A DNA stretch of 64,000 nucleotides from Desulfovibrio sp. Marseille-P6017 (GTDB lineage: Bacteria > Bacillota_A > Clostridia > Peptostreptococcales > Peptostreptococcaceae): NCBI GenBank assembly GCA_900604495.1, contig UWOR01000017.1:1-64000 (forward strand), read 5' to 3'. The translations under genes were made by a program, and so were the position numbers. Numbering within the stretch: the first letter of the stretch is position 1; each line of letters opens with the position of its first letter. Positions 1 through 11,861 of the stretch are shown piece after piece. The notes under the pieces were generated by a model. The model made no database searches, was not told where the DNA came from, and saw only the letters and a program-made list of their open reading frames with translations.

Positions 1-130
<130 letters not shown>

Positions 131-220
131 AAGTTGTCCATTGCTCAGCTAGTCATTATCTGAATATCTGGCTTGGTTGTTTGTGTTTTAATTCTTAAAT
201 AAGAATAAATTTATAAATTA

Positions 221-364
221 ACCTACTGTTTAATTTTCAAAGTTCATTGTTTCGACTTACTTATCTTAACAAGTTATTTCAATCTTGTCAACATTTTCTT
301 TCGTTTTATTTTTTGTCCGTATCTCTTGGACAAGCAATAATATATCATCTATTAAACAGTAGGT
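221..364. repeat. 14-bp inverted repeat flanking the proximal rRNA promoter
   Basis: ACCTACTGTTTAAT at 221-234 is the exact reverse complement of 351-364. The right copy overlaps the -35 of the distal promoter; the left copy lies in the leader transcribed from the proximal promoter. No function is known to me. Confidence 0.75.
263..291 (-). promoter_or_regulatory. rRNA operon promoter, proximal
   Basis: On the minus strand TTGACA (291-286) and TAAGAT (268-263) are separated by 17 bp, a near-consensus SigA promoter. It would start transcription near 256, leaving a leader of about 125 nt before 16S. Confidence 0.85.
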
Positions 365-367
365 CAA
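339..367 (-). promoter_or_regulatory. rRNA operon promoter, distal
   Basis: On the minus strand TTGACC (367-362) and TATATT (344-339) are 17 bp apart, upstream of the proximal promoter and just after the sigB stop codon. Tandem promoters are usual for rRNA operons. Confidence 0.65.
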
Positions 368-387
368 TACTTTTTTTTAAAATTTAT

Positions 388-1161
388 TTACATATTTTTT
401 TCATATTCTTTTCTAAGCTTATTTACAATCTTTCTTTCTAATCTAGATACAGTCATTTGAGATATATCTAATTCTTTTGCAATAGTTGACTGAGTTTTAT
501 CCAAGAAGAATCTATCTTTAAATATTTTAACTTCTAATTCATTTAATGTATCTATAAACTTATTTATAAAGTCATTATGTTCTATATCTCTAAAATCATT
601 TTCTTCTTGTCCGATCTTATCGATAAGTGTAATATCTTTATCTTCAGAGTCATCATTACTTGAAGCATCTAACGAAATAGGTTGATATCCATATGATGCT
701 TCCATTGCTTCTAAAACATCTTCTTCTGTACATCCTATATAGTTTGCTATATCTCTTGCTTTAGGATGTTTTTTATTTTCTTGTTCTAAAACCAATTTCG
801 CTTCACTAATTTTTTTACTTAGTTCTTGTACCCTTCTAGGTACTCTCAATGTCCATACCTTATCTCTAAAATATTTTTTTATTTCACCAACTATTGTAGG
901 TGTTGCAAAACTAGAAAATTCAAATCCTTTTTCAATATCGTATCTATCAATAGCATATATAAGTGCTAACGATGCAACTTGATATATATCTTCAAATTCA
1001 ACACCTTTATTAATATACTTTCTCGCTAGCAAGTTTACTAAATATAGATGTCTCTCAATCAAAATATTTCTTATTTCTCTATCTTTATTTTTACTATATA
1101 TCTTGAACAGTTCTTTATTATCCATATTTAGGTAATCAGTAGCATTAGCTACATTTTTCAT
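388..1161 (-). CDS. sigB: RNA polymerase sigma factor SigB
   Basis: 257 aa, the usual length for the SigB/SigF/SigG group of sigma-70 factors. Region 2 (about residues 35-100, including the GVEFEDIYQVASLALIYAID stretch), region 3 and a C-terminal region 4 helix-turn-helix (about 215-250) are all visible. It is the last gene of a leftward operon in which rsbV and rsbW supply the anti-anti-sigma factor and anti-sigma kinase, which is why SigB is preferred over the sporulation factors SigF or SigG. Its ATG overlaps the rsbW stop by one base, suggesting translational coupling. SigB directs the general stress response; in C. difficile the same gene order occurs next to gyrA. Confidence 0.88.
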   Translation of the reverse strand: MKNVANATDYLNMDNKELFKIYSKNKDREIRNILIERHLYLVNLLARKYINKGVEFEDIYQVASLALIYAIDRYDIEKGFEFSSFATPTIVGEIKKYFRDKVWTLRVPRRVQELSKKISEAKLVLEQENKKHPKARDIANYIGCTEEDVLEAMEASYGYQPISLDASSNDDSEDKDITLIDKIGQEENDFRDIEHNDFINKFIDTLNELEVKIFKDRFFLDKTQSTIAKELDISQMTVSRLERKIVNKLRKEYEKNM

Positions 1162-1568
1162 TAATTATCAACTCCTAAATATTTAGTCATTTTTATTGTC
1201 GTTCCTTTATTGTCTTCTGACTCAATACTTACCTCATCCATTAGAGCCTGTATTATAAATATACCAAGCCCATTTTCCTTTGGATTTTTTAAATCAGGCT
1301 TACCTAAACATTCTACATCACAGCCTTTTCCATTGTCTCTAATTTCTATATTAAGTCCATTATCTAGCATATTAAAACTTATATAAAACTTATCATCTGA
1401 ACTATGCTTGATTGCATTTGTGCAAGCTTCTGATACTGCAACTTTTATATCCTCTATATCATCAATAGAAAATCCTATTTTATTTGCTATACCTGAAGTG
1501 GTTAATCTTATAATTCCTACATAATCTGGATTTGCACTAATCTCCATTTTTATACTTTCACAAGTCAA
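1161..1568 (-). CDS. rsbW: Anti-sigma-B factor, serine kinase RsbW
   Basis: 135 aa GHKL-type ATPase. The N box with EACTNAIKHS (about residues 47-56), the DNGKG motif (about 78-82) and the GLGIFII motif (about 100-106) are present. RsbW binds SigB and keeps it inactive, and phosphorylates RsbV. The initiator at the 5' end gives MTCESIKMEISA; a start at the internal Met is possible but not needed. It lies 3 bp after rsbV and overlaps sigB by one base, so the three genes form one unit. Confidence 0.88.
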   Translation of the reverse strand: MTCESIKMEISANPDYVGIIRLTTSGIANKIGFSIDDIEDIKVAVSEACTNAIKHSSDDKFYISFNMLDNGLNIEIRDNGKGCDVECLGKPDLKNPKENGLGIFIIQALMDEVSIESEDNKGTTIKMTKYLGVDN

Positions 1569-1571
1569 AGT

Positions 1572-1889
1572 CTATCCCTCCACTTTAAATATTTTATCAA
1601 GACCTGTTATATTAAAAATTTTTCTAACATTATTTTTAGGGTTAACTATATATATTTCCTTATTTCCCACTTTTAACTTCTTTAAAACCCCTATCATAAC
1701 ACCTAATCCTGTAGAATCTATATAATCTAGATTTTCAAGATTAATTTTCATATCTAACATTTCTTTATCTGCCAAGCTATGTAAACATTCTTTTAATTTA
1801 TCTGATGTAGATACATCTAGTTCTCCCTCTAATGATATATTCCAAATATTATTTTGAGAGTCTAATACAGAATTTATATTTATTGACAT
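1572..1889 (-). CDS. rsbV: Anti-sigma factor antagonist RsbV (STAS domain)
   Basis: 105 aa single STAS domain. The phosphorylation-loop motif DSTGLG (about residues 57-62) contains the serine that RsbW phosphorylates in this family; unphosphorylated RsbV sequesters RsbW and frees SigB. An AGGAGG ribosome site lies immediately upstream on the minus strand. No RsbU/RsbX-type phosphatase is next to it, so the signalling input must be encoded elsewhere. Confidence 0.88.
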   Translation of the reverse strand: MSININSVLDSQNNIWNISLEGELDVSTSDKLKECLHSLADKEMLDMKINLENLDYIDSTGLGVMIGVLKKLKVGNKEIYIVNPKNNVRKIFNITGLDKIFKVEG

Positions 1890-1904
1890 TTAAAAACCTC
1901 CTGT

Positions 1905-2165
1905 TTATCTACTTTTAAAAATTCTAAATACTTTAAACATACTAGTTACTTTTGTTGCTACTTCTATAATTTCATCTACACTTTCTGTTATAGATGCTGT
2001 ATTTTCAATTATATCCTGAATATGTCTTTCATTATAAGTAATTAATCTATTGGCATTTTCTACAACCTTAGTTGTACTATTTAGTAACTTAGCTATATAT
2101 ATAGCTATGATTAAGGCCGAAGCACCAAATAAAACAGCTCCTATTTGCCACCCCATTGCATTCAT
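1905..2165 (-). CDS. DUF948-type membrane protein
   Basis: 86 aa. One transmembrane segment near the N terminus (about residues 5-25) is followed by a predicted amphipathic/coiled-coil helix rich in ENANRLI-type heptads, the layout of the DUF948 family. Function unknown. It shares its boundary base with the YtxH-like gene upstream and lies 15 bp before rsbV, so it is probably cotranscribed with the SigB module. The same pair of small genes precedes rsbV in C. difficile, from memory. Confidence 0.72.
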   Translation of the reverse strand: MNAMGWQIGAVLFGASALIIAIYIAKLLNSTTKVVENANRLITYNERHIQDIIENTASITESVDEIIEVATKVTSMFKVFRIFKSR

Positions 2166-2446
2166 TATTTATTATCTCCCTCGTCATTAAATGTTCTACT
2201 AATTATTATTTCCTCTTCTGATATTTTTATATTATCTTCATCACAATCATCTGTAAGTAATGATATTTTTTCTTTTACATCTTCTAATGTTTCATGTAGA
2301 ACATCTTTAGGATTATCTTTTACTTCGTCAAATTTCTCCTTAACTTCTTTTCTTAATTCTGATCCCTTCTTAGGAGCAAAAAATAATCCAGCTATAAATC
2401 CTATTATAGCTCCTAAAAATAAATATTTTCCACGTTTTCTACTCAT
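2165..2446 (-). CDS. YtxH-like general stress protein
   Basis: 93 aa. An N-terminal hydrophobic segment (about residues 7-23) is followed by the APKKGSELR motif that marks the YtxH/gas-vesicle-like family, then a charged helical tail. YtxH-type genes are general-stress genes in Bacillus, consistent with being first in the sigB operon. Minus-strand GAGAGGAG lies a few bases upstream of the ATG, and TATAAT-like boxes lie between this gene and gyrA (about 2476-2496), so the operon promoter is probably there. Confidence 0.75.
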   Translation of the reverse strand: MSRKRGKYLFLGAIIGFIAGLFFAPKKGSELRKEVKEKFDEVKDNPKDVLHETLEDVKEKISLLTDDCDEDNIKISEEEIIISRTFNDEGDNK

Positions 2447-2495
2447 TGCACATTCTCCTCTCTATATATACATATCTAAATTATACCTAAATTAT

Positions 2496-2525
2496 ACAAA
2501 AAGAATAGGATAAACTCCTATTCTT
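2496..2525 (-). terminator. gyrA intrinsic terminator
   Basis: On the minus strand AAGAATAGGA (2525-2516) pairs with TCCTATTCTT (2510-2501), followed by more T residues. The stem includes the last codons of gyrA. Confidence 0.8.
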
Positions 2526-4947
2526 CTTCCATATTTATTTTAGCTATTGAAACTACATTAACTTCATCATTAGTTTTCATTAGTTTCACACCACTTGTTA
2601 CTCTACCAAATATTGATATATCAGATACTTTTAATCTAATAAGAACTCCATCAGAGTTTATTATCATAATTTCATCATCTTCATTTACCATTTCGGCTCC
2701 AACAAGTTTTCCTGTCTTATCACTGTTGTTATAAGTTTTTATTCCCTTACCAGCTCTTATTTGACTTCTATATTCATTTATATCAGTTCTTTTTCCTAAT
2801 CCATTTTCACTAACTACAAGTAAATCAGTTCCTTCGTCACAAAGATTCATAGATACAACTTCATCATCCGATGATAATGTTATACCTTTAACACCCATAG
2901 CAGTTCTTCCCATAGGTCTTATATCATTTTCATCAAATCTTATAGACATCCCCTCTCTTGTAGCTAAAAGAACTTCTTTATTTCCATCTGTAAGTTTAAC
3001 ATCTATTAACTCATCATCAGCTCTTAATCCTATAGCTATTAAACCAGATTTATTTATATTCTTAAATTCTTCTCTATCAGTTTTCTTAACTATTCCTTTT
3101 TTAGTCGCCAATAATAGATATTTTACTTCTTCTTTAGCATCTATAGAAATCAATGTCGCTATTTTCTCATTAGGAGCTAATTGCAGTAAATTAACTATAG
3201 CTGTTCCTTTAGATTGTCTCTTTCCTTCTGGAACTTCAAATGCATCTAGCCTAAATACTCTACCTCTATTTGTAAAGAATAATAATCTACTATGAGTAGT
3301 CGTTGTTATCAGATGTTTTACGAAGTCTTCTTCTCTTGTAGTAAGAGCTGCAACTCCTCTTCCACCTCTTTTTTGACTCTTATAAGTATCTGATGGCAAT
3401 CTTTTGATGTAACCAAAATGAGTAAGTGTTATAGTTATCTCTTCATCATTTATAAGGTCTCTCATATCAATTTCGCCTTCAGCATGTCTTATTTCAGTTC
3501 TTCTTTCATCTGCATATTTTTCTTTTATTTCTAAAATTTCTTTTTTGATTACATTAAGAAGTAACTTTTCGTCTGCTAGTATAGCTCTTAATCTTTCTAT
3601 TTTCTTAAGTAGCTCCTCGTACTCAGCTTCTATCTTATCTCTTTCTAAACCTGTAAGTCTTTGAAGTCTCATATCTAAAATAGCTTGAGCTTGGACATCA
3701 CTTAAATTGAACTTCTCTATTAATCCAGATTTAGCTTCTTGAGTAGTTTTTGAAGCTCTTATTAAGCTTATAACAGCATCTATATTATCTAACGCTATTT
3801 TTAAACCTTCTAATATATGAGCTCTAGCTTCAGCCTTATTTAAATCAAATTTAGTTCTTCTAGTCACAACATCCTTTTGATGCTCTAAATAGTAGTATAA
3901 TATTTGCTTAAGATTTAATACTCTAGGCACTCCATTTACAAGTGCAAGCATTATGATACTAAAAGTATCTTCCATTTGAGAATGTTTATAAAGATTGTTT
4001 AACACTATGTTAGCATTAGCATCTCTCTTTAATTCAATAACAATTCTAATACCTTGTCTATTACTCTCATCTCTTAAGTCAGATATTCCTTCTAACTTCT
4101 TATCTTTAACTAATTCAGCTATTCTTTCTACTAATTTAGCCTTATTTACTTGATATGGTATTTCTGTTACAACGATTTGCTGTCTTCCTTTAGCTAGTTC
4201 TTCTATGCACGCTCTAGCCCTAACTTTTACCTTACCTCTACCTGTTCTATATGCATCTGCTATACTTTCTTTTCCCATTATTATTGCCGAAGTTGGGAAG
4301 TCTGGTCCTTGTATATTTTGCATTAAATCTTCAACAGTACACTCTGGATTATCTATTAGTTGTATAGTTGCATCTATAACCTCACCTAAGTTATGAGGTG
4401 GTACCGATGTTGCCATACCAACGGCTATACCATTAGATCCATTAACTAAAAGGTTAGGGAATCTTGATGGTAAAACTGATGGTTCTTTTAAAGACTCATC
4501 AAAGTTTGGTATAAAGTCTACTGTTTCTTTATCTATATCTCTTAATAGCTCTAAAGATAATTTGCTCATTTTTGCTTCTGTATAACGCATTGCCGCTGGT
4601 GAATCCCCATCCACAGAACCAAAGTTACCATGACCATCAACTAAAAGTCCTCTTGTAGAGAAATCTTGAGCCATTCTAACCATAGCATAATAAACTGCTG
4701 TATCACCATGTGGATGATACTTCCCTAGAACGTCCCCAACTATACGTGCAGACTTTCTGTAAGGTTTATCTGGAGTTAAATTTAATTCACTCATAGAATA
4801 TAATATTCTTCTATGAACAGGCTTTAGTCCATCTCTTACATCTGGAAGGGCACGACCAGCTATAACACTCATCGCATAGTCGATATAAGAGTTCTTCATT
4901 TCTTCCGCTATTTCAACAGGGATTATTTTGTTATTATTTTCTTCCAT
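2518..4947 (-). CDS. gyrA: DNA gyrase subunit A
   Basis: 809 aa, normal length. The N-terminal breakage-reunion domain contains AMRYTEAKM with catalytic Tyr122, which forms the transient DNA phosphotyrosine, and the quinolone-determining stretch HPHGDTAVY (residues 78-86) with Thr83 at the E. coli Ser83 position. The C-terminal half has repeated beta-pinwheel blades. With GyrB it introduces negative supercoils. The ATG lies 17 bp downstream of gyrB, so gyrB-gyrA are one operon. Confidence 0.97.
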   Translation of the reverse strand: MEENNNKIIPVEIAEEMKNSYIDYAMSVIAGRALPDVRDGLKPVHRRILYSMSELNLTPDKPYRKSARIVGDVLGKYHPHGDTAVYYAMVRMAQDFSTRGLLVDGHGNFGSVDGDSPAAMRYTEAKMSKLSLELLRDIDKETVDFIPNFDESLKEPSVLPSRFPNLLVNGSNGIAVGMATSVPPHNLGEVIDATIQLIDNPECTVEDLMQNIQGPDFPTSAIIMGKESIADAYRTGRGKVKVRARACIEELAKGRQQIVVTEIPYQVNKAKLVERIAELVKDKKLEGISDLRDESNRQGIRIVIELKRDANANIVLNNLYKHSQMEDTFSIIMLALVNGVPRVLNLKQILYYYLEHQKDVVTRRTKFDLNKAEARAHILEGLKIALDNIDAVISLIRASKTTQEAKSGLIEKFNLSDVQAQAILDMRLQRLTGLERDKIEAEYEELLKKIERLRAILADEKLLLNVIKKEILEIKEKYADERRTEIRHAEGEIDMRDLINDEEITITLTHFGYIKRLPSDTYKSQKRGGRGVAALTTREEDFVKHLITTTTHSRLLFFTNRGRVFRLDAFEVPEGKRQSKGTAIVNLLQLAPNEKIATLISIDAKEEVKYLLLATKKGIVKKTDREEFKNINKSGLIAIGLRADDELIDVKLTDGNKEVLLATREGMSIRFDENDIRPMGRTAMGVKGITLSSDDEVVSMNLCDEGTDLLVVSENGLGKRTDINEYRSQIRAGKGIKTYNNSDKTGKLVGAEMVNEDDEIMIINSDGVLIRLKVSDISIFGRVTSGVKLMKTNDEVNVVSIAKINMEEE

Positions 4948-4964
4948 TTACACATTCCCCTTTC

Positions 4965-6866
<1,902 letters not shown>

Positions 6867-7982
6867 TTAGTTCCCTCCATTCTCTATGCTCACAACATTT
6901 CCTTGGTTTATATTAAAAATAGTTGTATTGCTTTCATTAAATATTTTTTTATGTGAAATCTCAGCCGTAGTAATAAACATTTGAACTAAGCTCAAATTCT
7001 CTATAAGAAGTCTTTGCCTAGTTTCATCTAACTCACTAAAAACATCGTCTAAGATTAGAATAGGATATTCTCCTACTTCATTTTTTATTAATTCTATTTC
7101 TGATAGCTTTAAAGATATAGAAGCTGTTCTTTGTTGACCCTGAGATCCATATAGTCTAACATCTAAATCATTAATGTATATATTTAAATCATCTTTGTGT
7201 ATACCATATCTAGTAGATCGAGTTTCTATATCATGGTCTCTGCTTGAAGCAAGTTTATCAAAAAATTTATTATATGCAGTCTCAATAGTATCTTCATCTA
7301 TTAAATTGATTTGATTCTTATAATTGATTTTTAAATCTTCAATATCATCGGTTAGCTTTTTATGCATGGTCATTGATATACTAGCTATTTTTTTTATAAA
7401 ATCTCTTCTCAGTATATAAATATAACTCCCATACCTAGCAAGACTTTCATCATAAACATCCAACAAATTCTTATCAACAAAGTTCCCTTTTAAAAGCTTA
7501 TTTCTTTGAAATAGAATCTTATTATAGTTAGTAAGGTAACTATAGTATTTAGGCATAATCTGACTAATTTCTTTGTCTATAAATGCTCTACGTTCTTTAG
7601 GACCTTCTTTTACTAACCTTAAATCTTCTGGTGAAAAGATTACTACATTCAAGTTTCCAAGTAATTCATACATTTTTTGAATATGCACTTTATTTATCTT
7701 TACACCCTTTTTATTTTTTCCAATAGCTATCTCTATCAAACTATCTGAGTTATATTTTGAGAAGCTACCTCCTACATATAAATTTTCTTTTCCAAATTTT
7801 ATAATTTCTTTATCTTTACTAGTTCTAAATGATTTTCCAAAAGACAGCATATATATAGATTCTACTATATTTGTCTTCCCTTGACCATTTCTACCAATAA
7901 GAAGATTTATCTTTTTGTTAAAATTTATATGTAAATTATCATAATTTCTAAAATTAACTAATTGTAAAGTATTTAGTCGCAT
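6867..7982 (-). CDS. recF: DNA replication and repair protein RecF
   Basis: 371 aa SMC-like ABC ATPase. Walker A GRNGQGKTN (about residues 32-40), the ABC signature in GSQGQQRTASISLK and Walker B ILILDDVFSELD are visible. RecF loads RecA at gapped DNA with RecO and RecR. It lies 15 bp downstream of yaaA and directly upstream of gyrB, the classic oriC operon. Confidence 0.96.
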   Translation of the reverse strand: MRLNTLQLVNFRNYDNLHINFNKKINLLIGRNGQGKTNIVESIYMLSFGKSFRTSKDKEIIKFGKENLYVGGSFSKYNSDSLIEIAIGKNKKGVKINKVHIQKMYELLGNLNVVIFSPEDLRLVKEGPKERRAFIDKEISQIMPKYYSYLTNYNKILFQRNKLLKGNFVDKNLLDVYDESLARYGSYIYILRRDFIKKIASISMTMHKKLTDDIEDLKINYKNQINLIDEDTIETAYNKFFDKLASSRDHDIETRSTRYGIHKDDLNIYINDLDVRLYGSQGQQRTASISLKLSEIELIKNEVGEYPILILDDVFSELDETRQRLLIENLSLVQMFITTAEISHKKIFNESNTTIFNINQGNVVSIENGGN

Positions 7983-7997
7983 AAAAGGCGCTCCTTT

Positions 7998-8204
7998 TTA
8001 CACTACTTTAATTTTTTGTCCTTCAACCTCTACTATATCTCCTGGTCTAATTTTTTTTCCTCTTCTAGTTTCAACTTCACCATTAACCTTTACAACACCT
8101 TCTTGAATTAAGAATTTTGCATGTCCACCAGTAGATGCAAAGTCAACTAGTTTAAGAAATTGATCTAATTTTATATATTCTGTATCTATAGTTATCTCCA
8201 TCAT
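7998..8204 (-). CDS. yaaA: S4-domain RNA-binding protein YaaA
   Basis: 68 aa. A compact S4 RNA-binding fold is visible in the GGHAKFLIQEGVVKVNGEVE stretch with the following RRGKKIRPGD. This small gene sits between dnaN and recF in most Firmicutes. It may bind structured RNA or ribosomal particles; the exact role is not established. GGAGGAG upstream supports the start; two ATG codons in tandem make the first residue uncertain. Confidence 0.9.
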   Translation of the reverse strand: MMEITIDTEYIKLDQFLKLVDFASTGGHAKFLIQEGVVKVNGEVETRRGKKIRPGDIVEVEGQKIKVV

Positions 8205-8301
8205 GATGTTGACTCCTCCTGTTTATATTTATATTATTCTTCCAATATTACGCTAAAAATATATTATATCATAAATTTACTAAGTAGCATAATTTACTGA
8301 C

Positions 8302-8334
8302 AAAAAACCCAACTTTAAGATTAGTTGGGTTTTT
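8302..8334 (-). terminator. dnaN intrinsic terminator
   Basis: Minus-strand hairpin of AAAACCCAACT pairing with AGTTGGGTTTT and a T-tract. It separates dnaN from the yaaA-recF-gyrB-gyrA unit, which therefore probably has its own promoter near 8240-8290. Confidence 0.85.
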
Positions 8335-8339
8335 AATGT

Positions 8340-9446
8340 CTATATATTCGATGAAATCCTTACTGGAAGCAGTAAGTAAGTGTATTTAATATCATCAGCA
8401 GGTTTTATTATGCATGGATTAACATTTGTAGTAAATTCTATAAATATTTCTTCACTATCTATATTTTTTAATCCTTCTAAGAAATATCTAGAGTTAAATG
8501 CAATATCTAGATATTCACCTTCTAATTCTAAAGAAACTTCCTCATAAACATTACCTTTATCAGTATTTGATGTTATTGCCATAGAATTATCTCTTATAGT
8601 TAATTTTATAAGATTATTCTTTTCAGCTTGAGATAATAATGATGCTCTTTCTATACTGTTTAAAAGATCTCTTGTTTTTAATTTTATCTTAGAATTATAT
8701 TCTCTAGGAAGTAATTTTTTATAATCTATGAACTCACCTTCTAAAAGTCGAGTAATTATTTTAGTATCATCTATGATAAAAATTGCATTTTTATCATCAA
8801 ATCCAATTTTAATATCCTCTTCTAATGATAATAAACTATTTACATCAGTTAAAGTTTTTCCTGGAATTATAACTTTTGCGTTATTTATAGTATTGTCAAT
8901 TGAACAACTTCTAACAGCTAGTCTATATCCATCTATCGCTACTAAACTTATATCTCCATCAACAATCTCTAATAATTCTCCCATTAATATTGGTTTAGTT
9001 TGATCTTGAGATGTAGCAAATACTGTTTGCTTAATCATATTTTTTAATAGATCTTGGGGAATACTATATAAATCTTCCTCTTTTACTTCTGGTAATTTAG
9101 GAAATTCTTTTGCACTCTCACCTTTTATTTTAAATCTTGAATTAACACAGTTTATATATATATTATTATCGTTATCTGTTTCTATTTCGACAAATGAATC
9201 AGGTAACTTTCTAATTATATCTCCAAATAGTCTAGCATTAACAACTATCTCACCTTCTTCAATTACTTCCGATTGAGCATATGTTTCTATACCTATTTCT
9301 AAATCATACCCAGTCAGTTTCAATTGATCATGTTTCGCAGTTAATAACAATCCTTTTAGTAGTTCTAAAGTTGCTTTTCCGTTAATAGCTTTTTGAGCTA
9401 TTCCTATTTTATGAGCTAATAGTTTTTGATTACAAATTATTTTCAC
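8340..9446 (-). CDS. dnaN: DNA polymerase III beta subunit (sliding clamp)
   Basis: 368 aa, the usual length, with the three repeated clamp folds. MKIICNQKLLAHKIGIAQKA is a typical start and the C-terminal YLLLPVRI segment matches the family clamp end. The dimeric ring tethers DNA polymerase to template. It follows dnaA across 242 bp that hold origin elements. Confidence 0.96.
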   Translation of the reverse strand: MKIICNQKLLAHKIGIAQKAINGKATLELLKGLLLTAKHDQLKLTGYDLEIGIETYAQSEVIEEGEIVVNARLFGDIIRKLPDSFVEIETDNDNNIYINCVNSRFKIKGESAKEFPKLPEVKEEDLYSIPQDLLKNMIKQTVFATSQDQTKPILMGELLEIVDGDISLVAIDGYRLAVRSCSIDNTINNAKVIIPGKTLTDVNSLLSLEEDIKIGFDDKNAIFIIDDTKIITRLLEGEFIDYKKLLPREYNSKIKLKTRDLLNSIERASLLSQAEKNNLIKLTIRDNSMAITSNTDKGNVYEEVSLELEGEYLDIAFNSRYFLEGLKNIDSEEIFIEFTTNVNPCIIKPADDIKYTYLLLPVRISSNI

Positions 9447-9688
9447 TGTGGATAACCTCCTCTTGCCTTTTATACAAAAAAATAAATAAAAATATTAGTA
9501 GTAATAGTAGTAGGTGTTGTTGATAATGTGCATAAGTATTTACACGCGAATAAAGTCAAAGATATTAACATGTGTACAAAATGTTAATATCTTTGTTAGT
9601 TTTTGTAGAATATATTGTGATTAAAAAATAGACAAAAATCTTATCAACATGTTATTAAATCGATATTAACAGACAAATGTGTATAAGA
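9447..9688. other. oriC, dnaA-dnaN part: DnaA boxes, DnaA-trio and AT-rich unwinding region
   Basis: DnaA boxes TGTGCATAA (9527-9535) and TGTGTATAA (9678-9686) match the reverse complement of TTATNCACA. Next to the first, six triplets TAG TAG TAA TAG TAG TAG (9496-9513) form a DnaA-trio, the single-strand DnaA-binding element of Firmicute origins. Beyond it is a very AT-rich stretch (9474-9495). This ordering suggests that melting happens here, between dnaA and dnaN. Confidence 0.75.
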
Positions 9689-11011
9689 TTAGCCTTTTAG
9701 TTCAGACATAATTTTATCTATTTTTGCTTTTATATCTTCATTTTCTTGTATATCTTTTGATATTTTATCGTGGGCATGAATAACTGTTGTATGATCTCTT
9801 CCCCCGAACTCCTCTCCTATCTTAGGTAAAGATAAATCTGTAAGCTCGCGAGATATATACATAGCTATTTGTCTTGGATAAGCTATTGATCGAGTTCTTT
9901 TTTTAGAATTAAAGTCTTCCATTTTGATATTAAAGACATTAGAAACTTTTTCTTTTATTCTGTCTACTGTAATTTCTTCAGTTTTAGAAGTTGTTATAAT
10001 GTCCTTTAATGCCTCAGTCGCAAGATCAAAAGATATATGTCTATTTGTAAGAGATGAGTATGCCACAACTCTAGTAAGAGCACCTTCTAATTCTCTTATA
10101 TTTGATTTGATATTTTTTGCAATATAAGTCATAACTTCATTTGGAACATCAATACATTCCATTTGAGCTTTTTTTCTAAGTATTGCTATTCTAGTTTCAA
10201 AATCAGGTGCCTGAATATCTGTTATTAGCCCCATTTCAAATCTAGACCTTAATCTATCTTCTAGTGTAGGAATTTCTTTTGGTGGTCTATCACTAGATAT
10301 GATGATTTGCTTATTTGCCTCATGTAATGAGTTAAATGTATGGAAGAACTCTTCTTGTGTACCTTCTTTACCCGCAATAAATTGAATATCATCGATTAAA
10401 AGTACATCAACATTTCTATATTTATTTCTGAATTCTTCATTTCTATCATTTTTTATTGAGTTTATAAGTTCATTTGTAAATTTTTCAGATGAAACATAAA
10501 CTACCTTTGGATCCTTTTTTTCACTTAATATATGATGCCCAATAGCATGCATTAAATGTGTTTTACCCAATCCAACTCCTCCATATAAGAAAAGAGGATT
10601 ATATGCTTTTGCAGGAGATTCAGCAACTGCTACGCAAGCTGCGTGAGCAAATCTATTACTATTACCAATTACGAATGTATCAAAAGTGTATTTAGGATTT
10701 AAATTAGGATAATTCTTTTTTATATTAGAAGGTTTAGTTTCTTCTTCATCTAAGCCTTCAACTTCTGATTCGTTCAATACAAATTTTACGTTGTACTTTT
10801 TTAATGATAATTGATTTATTGAACCTTCTATTAAAGTTAAGTATCTATCTTCTAGTATGCTTTTCGTGAATTCATTAGGAACTAGAAGAATTAAATCATT
10901 CGAGTAAATTTTTAAAGGAACTATTTGCTTAAAAAAAGCATTAAAGCTAGGGCGAGATAACTCACCTTTTATTAATTGTAATGTCTTGTCCCATAAAGAA
11001 ACTATATCCAT
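9689..11011 (-). CDS. dnaA: Chromosomal replication initiator DnaA
   Basis: 440 aa from the ATG at 11011-11009 (MDIVSLWDK), which has GGAGG at the right distance; an upstream in-frame extension of 17 codons lacks family similarity and is rejected. Domain I (1-90), a short linker, the AAA+ domain with Walker [10 protein letters not shown] and Walker [10 protein letters not shown], and domain IV with the [11 protein letters not shown]naA-box-binding signature are all present. DnaA-ATP opens oriC. DnaA boxes on both sides suggest autoregulation. Confidence 0.97.
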   Translation of the reverse strand: MDIVSLWDKTLQLIKGELSRPSFNAFFKQIVPLKIYSNDLILLVPNEFTKSILEDRYLTLIEGSINQLSLKKYNVKFVLNESEVEGLDEEETKPSNIKKNYPNLNPKYTFDTFVIGNSNRFAHAACVAVAESPAKAYNPLFLYGGVGLGKTHLMHAIGHHILSEKKDPKVVYVSSEKFTNELINSIKNDRNEEFRNKYRNVDVLLIDDIQFIAGKEGTQEEFFHTFNSLHEANKQIIISSDRPPKEIPTLEDRLRSRFEMGLITDIQAPDFETRIAILRKKAQMECIDVPNEVMTYIAKNIKSNIRELEGALTRVVAYSSLTNRHISFDLATEALKDIITTSKTEEITVDRIKEKVSNVFNIKMEDFNSKKRTRSIAYPRQIAMYISRELTDLSLPKIGEEFGGRDHTTVIHAHDKISKDIQENEDIKAKIDKIMSELKG

Positions 11012-11525
11012 AATGTAAACCTCCGAACAAATAATTAACATTTTCCACAAAGTTATTAACAAAAATAAAAAAATCTATATTAAATTAAAAATAATAATTA
11101 AAGTTATGGATAATGATGTGGATAATATAAAATAAGTCAAAATTAACCTAAAAAGTATAAAAGATATAAACAATATGTATATAAAGTTATAAACTAGTAA
11201 AAATTAATAATAAATGACTTTATAAGTAAAGTATTGTCTTAAGATTTATAAGTTATACACATTTATATCCACAGTTTGTGAATAAAATAAAAATAGTTGA
11301 TAAATTTATTAACATTATCAACAAGCATATTAATAATATCAGAATATATGCCAAACTTCAATACGATATGAGGAATTTATCCACAGTATTATAATTTTGT
11401 TGATAAAAATACACACAGGTATAAATTCCACTATTTTTATACAGTTGATGATAATCTAAAAACAAAGTTATATACACATATATATATTGTACGAATTTTT
11501 GTATACCAGACACCCTAAAAACACG
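11012..11525. other. oriC, part upstream of dnaA (DnaA-box cluster)
   Basis: This AT-rich region of about 510 bp has no gene. It carries DnaA boxes TGTGGATAA (11117-11125), TTATACACA (11253-11261), TGTGAATAA (11277-11285) and TTATCCACA (11377-11385), plus near-matches such as ATATCCACA (11265-11273). It lies at the divergence point of the leftward dnaA and rightward rpmH units, so it forms the second half of a bipartite origin and probably the dnaA control region. Confidence 0.85.
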
Positions 11526-11554
11526 TTGACAACTAAAATAAAAGCATTTATAAT
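11526..11554 (+). promoter_or_regulatory. rpmH promoter
   Basis: TTGACA (11526-11531) and TATAAT (11549-11554) with a 17-bp spacer: a perfect SigA consensus promoter, about 90 bp upstream of rpmH. Confidence 0.92.
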
Positions 11555-11650
11555 TGTATGTGTTATGTTTACTTTGAGGGTAAAGTTGTTATTTTAATAA
11601 TAGAAAGTATAAAAATAAAACGGAAAAAATCTGAAAGGCGGTGCAATAGA

Positions 11651-11785
11651 ATGAAAAGAACTTATCAGCCAAAGAAAAGACAAAGAAAGAAAGAACATGG
11701 TTTCAGAAAAAGAATGAAAACTTCTAACGGAAAAAACGTGTTAAAAAGAAGAAGAGCTAAAGGAAGAAAGAGATTAACTCACTAA
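11651..11785 (+). CDS. rpmH: 50S ribosomal protein L34
   Basis: 44 aa, [20 protein letters not shown] at the start and KGRKRLTH at the end, the typical highly basic L34. The ATG at 11651 is chosen because it gives the standard length and has AAAGGCGGTG upstream; a longer frame opening at 11558 begins right at the expected transcription start and is not credible. It is the first gene of the rightward rpmH-rnpA-yidD-yidC-jag series. Confidence 0.97.
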   Translation: MKRTYQPKKRQRKKEHGFRKRMKTSNGKNVLKRRRAKGRKRLTH

Positions 11786-11792
11786 TAGCTAG

Positions 11793-11818
11793 AAGGGCCG
11801 CTTAAAAGTGGCCTTTTT
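11793..11818 (+). terminator. Hairpin terminator/attenuator after rpmH
   Basis: AAGGGCCGCTT pairs with AAGTGGCCTT (with G-U pairs), followed by a T run. It probably lets much rpmH mRNA end before rnpA, giving different levels of the two products. Confidence 0.8.
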
Positions 11819-11861
11819 GTGTAGAAAAATGGTAAAAGCTGTGTTTATGGAGGATTAAAAG

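Noticed and set aside
313..333. TTGTCC/GGACAA hairpin between the two rRNA promoters as a terminator
   Set aside because: Read in either direction the stem is not followed by a T run, and termination there would block the distal rRNA promoter.
11012..11062. N-terminal extension of DnaA by 17 residues
   Set aside because: The extension includes the ribosome site region (GGAGG at 11021-11025) and lacks similarity to Dna[10 protein letters not shown] is the standard start.
11558..11650. N-terminal extension of ribosomal protein L34
   Set aside because: It starts four bases after the -10 box of the promoter, and the 44-aa form has the family length and its own ribosome site.
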